Assembly (NCBI GenBank): GCA_050996405.1
Contig: JBPCRW010000204.1
Coordinates: 1-12,476 of the forward strand
From: JBPCRW01 sp050996405
Lineage (GTDB): Bacteria > Acidobacteriota > Blastocatellia > Pyrinomonadales > Pyrinomonadaceae
Direction of reading: 5' to 3'
Length of the DNA: 12,476 nucleotides
The notes under the pieces are model-generated. The model was given only the letters and a program-made list of their open reading frames with translations, had not been told where the DNA came from and did no database searches. This document shows, piece by piece, positions 6,908 to 12,476 of the stretch. The translations under genes were made by a program, and so were the position numbers. Position 1 is the stretch's first letter, and each line of letters opens with the position of its first letter.

Positions 6908-7399
6908 TTATTTCTCTGAATTTTGCTCTCTTGAATCGACGATGACGGTCTTTGGCGGCAGGCACATTTCGTTATTGCAAGTTTGAAAACGGACTTTGAT
7001 TTTCAATTCGGATATATTCCTTTCAAAACTATCTAAAACTTTTACCGGCAAATCGAATTTAACTGCTTCTTCGTAAAATTTAGTCGTGATGCCGAAAGCC
7101 GAATCGTCAACTTCGATTGGTTTCGGCGGCTCGATTTTGCCGAGTTCAAAAGGCGAATCTTCGGGAACGGAAATGCGCGTCGGAATCGGTCCGCCTTCGA
7201 TTTTCTCCAGCGCGTAAAGATGCCATCCCTTTTCTATTTCCGCGCTCAAAATGGCTTTGAAATTGTCGCCTTTGCCTAATGATTTAATCGGTTTCTCGAT
7301 ATTCAGCGACCATTTTACCGGATTTATTTCATCCTGCGCCCAAATTTGAACCGCGCCGAGCAATAAAAGAAATCCGATTAAAAGTAAATTTTTAAACAT
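6908..7399 (-). CDS. Stand-alone DsbD N-terminal (DsbD-alpha-like) periplasmic domain protein
   Basis: A 163-residue secreted protein. A hydrophobic signal sequence (about 4-20) ends near IWA|QDE. The mature part matches the immunoglobulin-fold N-terminal domain of the disulfide reductase DsbD, with GWHLYALEKIEGGPIPTRI (about 58-76), a middle KFYEEAVKFDLPVKV, and the redox motif FQTCNNEMCLPPKT holding Cys141 and Cys146. In full-length DsbD this cysteine pair takes electrons from the C-terminal thioredoxin domain and gives them to DsbC, DsbG or CcmG-type partners. Here the protein ends right after the motif. The eight-helix membrane domain and the C-terminal thioredoxin domain are absent. A GAGG SD motif about 10 nt upstream supports the start. 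It lies 17 bp behind the TPR/thioredoxin-fold gene in the same direction, so that protein is a plausible partner. It converges on the helical-repeat gene with a 19-bp gap. Confidence 0.85.
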   Translation of the reverse strand: MFKNLLLIGFLLLLGAVQIWAQDEINPVKWSLNIEKPIKSLGKGDNFKAILSAEIEKGWHLYALEKIEGGPIPTRISVPEDSPFELGKIEPPKPIEVDDSAFGITTKFYEEAVKFDLPVKVLDSFERNISELKIKVRFQTCNNEMCLPPKTVIVDSREQNSEK

Positions 7400-7416
7400 T
7401 ATAAAACCTCAAATTT

Positions 7417-9087
7417 TTATTTGCCTGATTCCGATAAATTGACAAACGCGGACTGCAAAACGTTTTTCGTTTTTTCATCCTGAATGAAAGCGACGACCGA
7501 TAAATTTTTCGGGTTAATTTGATATTTCTTTTCCGTGAAAGCAAAATCCTTATCATCTTTTTGCTGGTCTTGCTCGTATGTATCGATATAATTTTTCAAA
7601 TCGTCGGAAACTTTCTGCAAGTCGAACTGCCATTCGATTTTGCCGTTTTTGTCTTTTAGAGCGAATCCATCGCGCTCCGCGCCGCCTAATTCACGGACGA
7701 CCATCGGATGAAAACGCACGCCGTTTCCGCCCATATAACTTAGTTCGTTTTCGACCAGCCCGATATACAATTTCAGACTCGAATAATCGCCTTTGATGTT
7801 ATCGAAATCGGCAACGGTTTTTACCAGATTATTTTCTACCGAAGCGGAAAGCTGCAAATCGGCTTCGCTTGTCTTTTCCAGTTGAGCGTCAATTAAAGGC
7901 GTAACTTTGTCATAAAAATTTTTGGATTCCTTGCGGCTGATTCCGCCGCCGCTTTGCCGGTCGCCTCCGTTGATAAAATAAGTCGGCGTGCTGTTGGTTT
8001 TATAAAATTTCGCGCGGGCGACGGTCGCCGGATTGGTTATCGGGTCGGGACCGGGAATGTGCAAATCGTAAATTAAAACGACAACGTCGGACGGATTATA
8101 TCTTTGGAGAAACGCTTCAAAAGATGTGTCGGCGGTAATGCACGGATGACATTCCGCGCCTGTGAAAAGCTCGGCTAAAACCACGCGATTGCCGCGCTTT
8201 GCCGTCGGCGTGTATTTGGCAACGGTGAACGGCAAGGGATTTGCGCGGCGATAATTTTCGTCGAGTATTTCGCGCAGTCCGTCGGCTGAACCGTGTTGTT
8301 TGGCATACAGGCTTTCGAGCGCGGCGCGCTGCTCGCGTTTCATATTGCCTTTCGCGTCGGCTTGCAGCAGATAGTCAAGCTGCTGTTTTTCTTTTTTGCG
8401 TCGTTCGGCAACATCCGCCAGTCCGAGCAGAGCCGCGTTGCCTTCGTATTCGCCCGCGATTGATTGCTTAAAATACAATTCAGCCTTTTTCAAATCATTA
8501 TTTTTCAAATAAATCTGTCCGAGTTTTACCCACATCGGAGATTTTGCCTCGAATAATGATTTGGCGCTTACTTCGTCTATCAAAGTGATGCCTTTCTGCG
8601 CGATTTCTTCGGCTTTGTCATTCATTCCGGCTTTGTAAAGCGAATTGACAACGGAATTGTAAGTATTCGATATAAAATAGGTCGCGCCGAACGACGAGTT
8701 GGTTTTAACGGCGGCGATTGTTCGCAAGGCTTGCTGATATATGCGCTCTTTATCGGTTGGAGCGACTTTGATAACGGCATCGAGCAATTCTCCCTGCGCC
8801 GTCGTGATAAACGCGCTCGTCGGAAAATCAGCCAGATATTTTTCGATTGCCGCAACTTTTTTGTTCGCGTCCTTTTCCCGCATCGCGCTCATATAGGCTT
8901 TGTAATCCGGCTGCTCCATAAAACTCGGAACAGGCGGCGCGGGTTTGGGAGCCGGCGACGGAGCAGCAGTTGTCTTTTCGTCTTTTTTGTCGGGAGACGG
9001 CGTAGTAATAACGTCCTGCGCGTTGACGGCGAAGGACGAAAACGCGCAGCAGGCTGTCAATAATAAAGAAAAAGTTTTTATACGCAT
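7417..9087 (-). CDS. Secreted TPR plus thioredoxin-fold protein with CHPC motif
   Basis: I start this at the ATG at 9087 (556 residues) because an AAGGA SD lies 5 nt upstream and a signal peptide follows directly. The frame is open further to a TTG at 9153, but that lies in the -35 box. The signal sequence (MRIKTFSLLL...) ends near VNA|QD. An LTAC string at residues 10-13 resembles a lipobox, but its hydrophobic stretch is too short to be convincing. Next come a Pro/Ala/Lys-rich linker (about 28-55), helical repeats including a good TPR (about 185-212, KLGQIYLKNNDLKKAELYFK), then a thioredoxin-like domain from about 300 with LFTGAECHPC (Cys313/Cys316) and the cis-proline loop STPTYFING (Pro368). 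A beta-rich C-terminal region (about 410-556) has no family I recognise. It is probably a periplasmic thiol-disulfide oxidoreductase, with electrons possibly supplied by the adjacent DsbD-alpha protein. Confidence 0.82.
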   Translation of the reverse strand: MRIKTFSLLLTACCAFSSFAVNAQDVITTPSPDKKDEKTTAAPSPAPKPAPPVPSFMEQPDYKAYMSAMREKDANKKVAAIEKYLADFPTSAFITTAQGELLDAVIKVAPTDKERIYQQALRTIAAVKTNSSFGATYFISNTYNSVVNSLYKAGMNDKAEEIAQKGITLIDEVSAKSLFEAKSPMWVKLGQIYLKNNDLKKAELYFKQSIAGEYEGNAALLGLADVAERRKKEKQQLDYLLQADAKGNMKREQRAALESLYAKQHGSADGLREILDENYRRANPLPFTVAKYTPTAKRGNRVVLAELFTGAECHPCITADTSFEAFLQRYNPSDVVVLIYDLHIPGPDPITNPATVARAKFYKTNSTPTYFINGGDRQSGGGISRKESKNFYDKVTPLIDAQLEKTSEADLQLSASVENNLVKTVADFDNIKGDYSSLKLYIGLVENELSYMGGNGVRFHPMVVRELGGAERDGFALKDKNGKIEWQFDLQKVSDDLKNYIDTYEQDQQKDDKDFAFTEKKYQINPKNLSVVAFIQDEKTKNVLQSAFVNLSESGK

Positions 9088-9092
9088 ATTTT

Positions 9093-9097
9093 TCCTT
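9093..9097 (-). promoter_or_regulatory. Shine-Dalgarno site fixing the start of the TPR/thioredoxin-fold gene
   Basis: On the - strand AAGGA stands 5 nt before the ATG at 9087. It selects this start over the upstream in-frame TTG at 9153, which would put 22 residues before the signal peptide. Confidence 0.75.
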
Positions 9098-9125
9098 GTG
9101 TTTAAAAAAGATTCAGGGTGAAATA

Positions 9126-9153
9126 AGTATAAACATTTTGCGCGAAATATCAA
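9126..9153 (-). promoter_or_regulatory. Sigma70-type promoter of the TPR/thioredoxin-fold and DsbD-alpha unit
   Basis: On the - strand, TTGATA (9153-9148) and TATACT (9131-9126) are separated by 16 nt. Each hexamer is close to consensus. The predicted start near 9119 leaves about a 31-nt leader that contains the SD, a normal geometry. Confidence 0.65.
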
Positions 9154-9210
9154 TAAGATTTTTTATCTTAGGTCTGGAATAAATCGTTGCATTTGAGACA
9201 TAATGCAGTT

Positions 9211-9217
9211 AGGATGG
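9211..9217 (+). promoter_or_regulatory. Shine-Dalgarno site of the cytochrome b gene
   Basis: AGGATGG lies 7 nt before the ATG at 9225 and supports that start. The 137-bp region 9088-9224 separates divergent genes. On the + strand I see only a poor -10 candidate (CATAAT, 9199-9204) without a matching -35. Confidence 0.6.
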
Positions 9218-9224
9218 CGATATA

Positions 9225-9929
9225 ATGGAAAGACTCGAAAAGAAACACCTGCTGGCGATTCGCTGGCTGCACTGGATAAATTTTCCGCTGCTGGCGATGA
9301 TGATTTGGAGCGGACTTTTGATTTACTGGGCGAACGCGGTTTATTCAATAAAGATTTTCGGCTACGAGATATTTCATTTTTTCCCCGTCTGGTTTTACGA
9401 CAAGCTTGGCATCCCGTATCGTCTCGCCGAAGGCATTTCACTGCACTTCTTTTTTATGTGGTTTTTTGTCGTGAACGGCGTTTTGTATGTGCTTTACACG
9501 CTGATTTCGGGCGAATGGCGCGCTTTAGTTCCGATTCCGGGTTCATTTAAACGCGCCGCGCTGGTCACACTGCACGATTTGCATCTCGTTAAAAAACTTC
9601 CGCCGCAGGGAAAGTATAACGACGCGCAGCGCATCGCTTACACGGGCGTGATTTTGATGGGCGCGGCTTCGGTTATCACCGGCTTGGCGATTTACAAGCC
9701 ATTGCAGCTTGCGTGGCTGACGACTCTTTTGGGCGGTTATAATTGGGCGCGTTGGGAACATTTCTGGCTGATGATTCTTTTTGTAGTTTTCTTCGTCGTT
9801 CACGTCGAACAGGTTGTCGTAGCGGGCTGGAATAATTTTCGTTCGATGGTGACGGGTTACGCGATTGTCAATACGCAAGGAGTTCCGACCGAAATCGCGG
9901 CGGATGTGGAAAAAGGAGCGCGGGGATGA
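9225..9929 (+). CDS. Four-helix membrane cytochrome b (b561 / Ni-Fe hydrogenase cytochrome b type)
   Basis: A 234-residue integral membrane protein with four hydrophobic helices at about 13-35, 72-94, 137-157 and 176-200. Candidate heme-ligand histidines lie in RWLHW (His16), SLHFF (His74), RWEHFW (His179) and VVHVEQ (His193), the arrangement seen in the two-heme b561 / hydrogenase-cytochrome b fold. A soluble loop (about 97-135, with HDLHLVKK) connects helices 2 and 3. Members of this family pass electrons between a periplasmic enzyme and the quinone pool. The stop codon overlaps the next start (ATGA at 9926-9929), so this is very probably the membrane anchor and electron partner of the molybdoenzyme. 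The start is supported by the upstream AGGATGG. Confidence 0.88.
   Translation: MERLEKKHLLAIRWLHWINFPLLAMMIWSGLLIYWANAVYSIKIFGYEIFHFFPVWFYDKLGIPYRLAEGISLHFFFMWFFVVNGVLYVLYTLISGEWRALVPIPGSFKRAALVTLHDLHLVKKLPPQGKYNDAQRIAYTGVILMGAASVITGLAIYKPLQLAWLTTLLGGYNWARWEHFWLMILFVVFFVVHVEQVVVAGWNNFRSMVTGYAIVNTQGVPTEIAADVEKGARG
9926..9929 (+). other. ATGA start/stop overlap between cytochrome b and molybdoenzyme genes
   Basis: The TGA of the cytochrome b gene (9927-9929) overlaps the ATG of the molybdoenzyme gene (9926-9928). A GGAG-type motif in the end of the first gene (AAAGGAGCG) can serve as SD. This implies translational coupling and matched production of the two subunits. Confidence 0.9.
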
Positions 9930-11017
9930 GCGAAGAAAACAGAGAGACTGAAAAACAATCGTCCGAACCTGATTCCGAAGCTTTAGTCGAAAAGACTCAT
10001 GAGATTGAAACCGCGAAAGGAGAATCGAACAATCCAAAAGACGGCGACGAGAAAAACACGGCAAAGATTCTGCACGAACGTCTCGATTTATCGCCGCCGA
10101 TGCCGGACGACGAAGCGAAGAAAAAGATGTTGATTCGCTCGCGCCGAGCGTTTTTAATCGGCGGCGCGGCGGCATTAGCCGGAGTTTTCGGCTGGCGTTG
10201 GATGCCGGACGAAACGAAATCCGCTCTGCTGCGCCGGACGCTCGAATTTAACGAAAAGGTCGCGCAGACTTTCTACAGCCCGCAGCGACTCGCGCCCGAA
10301 TTTCCCGAATCTCGAATTACAGAAGCCCGCGTCAACGGCGGAATCGGCTTGGACGACGGCTTTGACGCGGCGGCTTGGCGGCTGCAAGTGGTCGGACTGG
10401 CGAATCCACAGCAATTTCCGCAGTTCGCAAACGACATTACGTATAAAATCGCGGGCGACACGGAAGTTTCCGGCAATGCTCTGAACGTAAAATCTCCGTC
10501 GAACAGCCAGACGAACATCCCGCAGAGTTCGGATTTGAAACCGCCGAGTCAACCTTTATCCGGTTTGCTTTTAACGCTCGATGACATCAAAAGCCTGCCG
10601 CGAACCGAGATGACGACCGAACTGAAATGCATCGAAGGCTGGAGCATTATCGTTCACTGGGCAGGCGTTCGCTTTACGGATTTTATGGCGAAGTTTCAGC
10701 CGCCGACTAAAAGCGGCGATGCGCCCGACATTACGAATCGCCCGCACGATTTGCCGCTTTATGTGGCGATGGTGACACCGAATCAGGAGTATTACGTCGG
10801 GCTGGATATGCCGAGTATGCTGCATCCGCAGACACTTCTGGCATATGAAATAAACGGCGAACCTCTGCCGCCGGAACACGGCGCGCCTCTGCGAATGGTC
10901 ACGCCTACAAAATACGGCATCAAGATGCTGAAACGCATCGGTCGCATCGAATTTACAAACAACCGCCCGCCGGATTACTGGGCTGAACAAGGTTATGACT
11001 GGTATTCGGGGCATTAA
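9926..11017 (+). CDS. Tat-exported molybdopterin-dependent oxidoreductase (sulfite oxidase / MsrP fold)
   Basis: A 363-residue enzyme of the sulfite-oxidase-type molybdopterin family, acting outside the cytoplasmic membrane. A hydrophilic Glu/Lys/Ser-rich N-terminal region of about 70 residues precedes the twin-arginine motif SRRAFLIGG (Arg73-Arg74) and its hydrophobic stretch (75-90). An in-frame Met68 is an alternative start, but the ATGA overlap with the cytochrome b gene favours the longer form. The catalytic domain begins near 128. The molybdenum-ligating cysteine is probably Cys235 in ELKCIEGWS, followed by WAGVRF and the HPQTLLAYEINGEPLP segment (in part) typical of the fold. A Ser/Asn/Pro-rich insertion lies at about 177-210. 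No second C-terminal dimer domain is present, as in MsrP. The substrate is unknown: sulfite, methionine sulfoxide or another oxidised group is possible. Electrons would flow through the adjacent cytochrome b. Confidence 0.9.
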   Translation: MSEENRETEKQSSEPDSEALVEKTHEIETAKGESNNPKDGDEKNTAKILHERLDLSPPMPDDEAKKKMLIRSRRAFLIGGAAALAGVFGWRWMPDETKSALLRRTLEFNEKVAQTFYSPQRLAPEFPESRITEARVNGGIGLDDGFDAAAWRLQVVGLANPQQFPQFANDITYKIAGDTEVSGNALNVKSPSNSQTNIPQSSDLKPPSQPLSGLLLTLDDIKSLPRTEMTTELKCIEGWSIIVHWAGVRFTDFMAKFQPPTKSGDAPDITNRPHDLPLYVAMVTPNQEYYVGLDMPSMLHPQTLLAYEINGEPLPPEHGAPLRMVTPTKYGIKMLKRIGRIEFTNNRPPDYWAEQGYDWYSGH

Positions 11018-11059
11018 CCAAAACTCAAAATGTTTTTAGGTAGAAGCCTCAATTGTCAT

Positions 11060-11923
11060 TTAATTATTGTTTAAAAATTGATTGCGGCTCTTGATTAGCA
11101 TTTTAACAATGTCTAATCTCTGATTCTTGCTTAAATTTCTAACCTCTGCATATTTAGCGGCTTTTGCTAATGTTTCTAAGCGTTCTAGCGGTATTCCGTT
11201 AGGAGGTGATTGAACTAACCTTGCAAGCTCACGAAGGTTGTTTTGAAAGTCTGTCTGACCGTTGGTTCTTTCAGCATTTGTTGATATTTTTGCGAGAGTG
11301 TATCCAAGATTGAAATACCATAATTCCGTAGGTTCTAAAGACTTTAGCTTGTCGCGCAATATATTTATTAGTTTGGTTGCACGACTAGCCTTTCCAGTAG
11401 TTGATTCATCTTCTTGAAGTGCGAAAAACTCTGTCTTTTCTTTTTCAAAACCAGTCCAAATTATTTCTTTATTTGCTTCGCCAGTCTGAATGGCGGGAAT
11501 TATGTCTTGAAGTGAAGATAGTATTGAGCCGACACTCTCCCAATCAGTATAACGAATAAAATTAAAAACTATTGTTCCGAGAATTTTAATTGGCTTTCCG
11601 TCGAGAGTTGCAGGAGTAAATTTAGATTGTAGAGCTGCTACTTCAGCCGCCGGATAAAATATTGGGTTTCCCGTGATGGCTTTTGCAGATATAACATTTC
11701 CGTTCTCATCAACTTGAACCTTAACGTTGACTTTTCCGTTCAATCTTTTGCTGTGTGCTTCTGGTGGATAAACAGGCTTTCCGAGAAAAATAGCTTTGCC
11801 GAATACTGGATTTGTAATTGATGGATTAGGCGAGGAAGGTATTGTAGCCTGACCAAAACTGATTGGTGCAAAAAATAGAATTACTGTTATCCAAAAGGAA
11901 GGTTTTATATTTATGCTTCTCAT
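11060..11923 (-). CDS. Secreted protein with TonB C-terminal domain and uncharacterised helical C-terminus
   Basis: From the ATG at 11923 the protein has 287 residues. A TTG at 11941 would add six residues, but the -10-like box lies between the two, so the ATG is preferred. A signal peptide (about 1-24, ending SFG|Q) leads to a short Pro/Ser linker. A TonB_C-type domain follows at about 48-122, with GKPVYPPEAHSKRLNGKVNV (in part), VDENGNV, and KFTPATLDGKPIK before a final strand. In TonB this domain contacts outer-membrane receptors. In many secreted proteins it occurs without the TonB membrane-anchor/proline architecture, as here, and the role is then unclear. Residues about 125-287 are helical, Lys/Glu/Leu-rich and unrecognised. 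The gene is clearly lower in GC than its neighbours, which may indicate transfer or relaxed composition. It follows the PLP decarboxylase by about 31 bp. Confidence 0.8.
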   Translation of the reverse strand: MRSINIKPSFWITVILFFAPISFGQATIPSSPNPSITNPVFGKAIFLGKPVYPPEAHSKRLNGKVNVKVQVDENGNVISAKAITGNPIFYPAAEVAALQSKFTPATLDGKPIKILGTIVFNFIRYTDWESVGSILSSLQDIIPAIQTGEANKEIIWTGFEKEKTEFFALQEDESTTGKASRATKLINILRDKLKSLEPTELWYFNLGYTLAKISTNAERTNGQTDFQNNLRELARLVQSPPNGIPLERLETLAKAAKYAEVRNLSKNQRLDIVKMLIKSRNQFLNNN

Positions 11924-11929
11924 AATTCT

Positions 11930-11935
11930 ATAATA
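11930..11935 (-). promoter_or_regulatory. Candidate -10 box of the TonB-C-domain gene, possible leaderless start
   Basis: On the - strand TATTAT stands 6 nt before the ATG at 11923, with AGAATT between and no SD motif. This repeats the geometry seen at uvrB and the FAD oxidase gene. No good -35 box is visible. Confidence 0.4.
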
Positions 11936-11954
11936 CTTCAAGTAAAGCTAATAT

Positions 11955-12476
11955 CTATTTAAAAATATCATTTGTAATTAAATCCTCAAACGTATCACGT
12001 CGGCGGACGAGTTTCGGTTTTCCGTCTTCGGCGATTAAAATGACGGCAGGTAGGGCGCGTCCGTTATATTGAAACATCTGCGAGATGGAATACGCGCCGC
12101 AATTAAGTAAAGCCAGAAGTTCGCCCGCCGCGACATCTTCGGGAAGCAGACGATAATCGGGAAGTCGTCCCGCGCCTTCGATGTCGAAATAAACGTCGCC
12201 GCCGTCGCATAACGGTCCCGCCAATTTATACGGAAAATCGTGCGCCTCTCCGGCGCGTTCCGCCGAAATCAGGTGATAATACCATTTATAGGTTTCCATC
12301 GAGAGCAGGATATTAAATCCGGCATCGGTCAATAACCAGACATCGCTTTTGACTTTCGGATTAACGAATCTTACTTCGATGTCATAAAGTCCGAAGGAAA
12401 CATCTCCTTGTTCGGAAATTAGTTTTTTCTTTTCGGGAATTTGTTTTTTTAATTCATCATTTATTTTGCTCAAAGG
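11955..12476 (-). CDS. Type III PLP-dependent decarboxylase (Orn/DAP/Arg family), C-terminal part, 5' truncated
   Basis: The frame is open to the right edge (the TTG at 12473 is not taken as a start), so about 174 codons of the 3' end are visible. They form the beta-domain of fold-type III PLP decarboxylases. AGPLCDGGDVYFD carries the catalytic Cys and Asp of the GPxCDxxD motif known from ornithine decarboxylase. LLNCGAYSISQMFQYNGR carries the Tyr of the GAY motif that contacts PLP phosphate, followed by the YNGR closing segment. The N-terminal barrel with the PLP-binding Lys lies outside the window. Relatives include LysA (diaminopimelate), SpeC-like (ornithine), carboxynorspermidine and BtrK-type enzymes, and this fragment does not decide between them. 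The TAG stop is at 11955-11957. The TonB-C-domain gene follows in the same direction. Confidence 0.85.
   Translation of the reverse strand, partial: PLSKINDELKKQIPEKKKLISEQGDVSFGLYDIEVRFVNPKVKSDVWLLTDAGFNILLSMETYKWYYHLISAERAGEAHDFPYKLAGPLCDGGDVYFDIEGAGRLPDYRLLPEDVAAGELLALLNCGAYSISQMFQYNGRALPAVILIAEDGKPKLVRRRDTFEDLITNDIFK

Noticed and set aside
9088..9153. Upstream extension of the TPR/thioredoxin-fold protein to a TTG at 9153
   Set aside because: It would place 22 residues ahead of a proper signal peptide and begin inside the -35 box; the ATG at 9087 has an SD.
9221..9226. TATAAT overlapping the ATG of the cytochrome b gene
   Set aside because: A start 6-7 nt downstream would fall inside the gene, and a good SD (AGGATGG) upstream shows that the message has a leader.
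9163..9550. Open frames overlapping the cytochrome b gene on both strands
   Set aside because: They lack family features and SDs, and they overlap a gene with clear transmembrane and heme-ligand motifs.
9543..10175. 210-codon open frame on the - strand across the cytochrome b / molybdoenzyme junction
   Set aside because: It is Arg/Ser-rich shadow sequence opposite two well-supported genes and has no recognisable motif.
11018..11059. Bidirectional terminator between the convergent molybdoenzyme and TonB-C-domain genes
   Set aside because: Only a very short AGG/CCT pairing is visible, which is too weak to call.

Overview
The window looks like chromosomal DNA from a Gram-negative (diderm) bacterium. 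I infer Acidobacteriota, possibly Blastocatellia/Pyrinomonadales. The grounds are a moderate-GC coding style mixing GCG/CGC codons with AT-rich spacers, proteins built for two membranes (TonB C-terminal domain, lipoprotein, DsbD-alpha domain, Tat-exported molybdoenzyme), and CAAAAT-type heptanucleotide repeats. The taxonomic call rests on overall impression, not on a marker gene.

Layout: positions 1-6888 hold only + strand genes. They are the 3' end of a peroxiredoxin-like gene, uvrB (nucleotide excision repair), a GlcD/D-lactate dehydrogenase-type FAD oxidase, a small AT-rich lipoprotein, a HAD hydrolase with an altered motif I, and a 499-residue helical-repeat protein. Most gaps are under 120 bp. 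One good intrinsic terminator follows the lipoprotein, a weaker one follows the FAD oxidase, and a 32-bp-arm inverted repeat made of heptamers lies between the HAD and helical-repeat genes.

Positions 6908-9087 on the - strand form a two-gene unit. A secreted TPR/thioredoxin-fold protein with a CHPC motif is followed 17 bp later by a stand-alone DsbD-alpha-like domain. Together they look like a periplasmic thiol-redox module, but the membrane electron carrier of DsbD is not in the window. A divergent intergenic region (9088-9224) separates this unit from a + strand pair, a four-helix cytochrome b and a Tat-dependent sulfite-oxidase-fold molybdoenzyme. Their start and stop codons overlap (ATGA), which suggests a quinone-linked extracytoplasmic oxidoreductase.

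The right end returns to the - strand. It has a TonB-C-domain protein of visibly lower GC and the C-terminal part of a type III PLP-dependent decarboxylase that runs off the window.

Recurrent themes are thiol/peroxide/redox chemistry (peroxiredoxin, CHPC protein, DsbD-alpha, Mo enzyme), probable leaderless promoters with a -10 box 6-7 nt before the ATG, and CAAAAT-core heptamer repeats, one intergenic and one read through in frame inside a gene. I saw no rRNA, tRNA, CRISPR array, insertion sequence or phage gene. No gene-free stretch exceeds 300 bp; the longest is the 137-bp divergent region at 9088-9224. I did not find a clear multi-gene system of a kind never described. The closest candidate is the orphan TPR-thioredoxin/DsbD-alpha pair.
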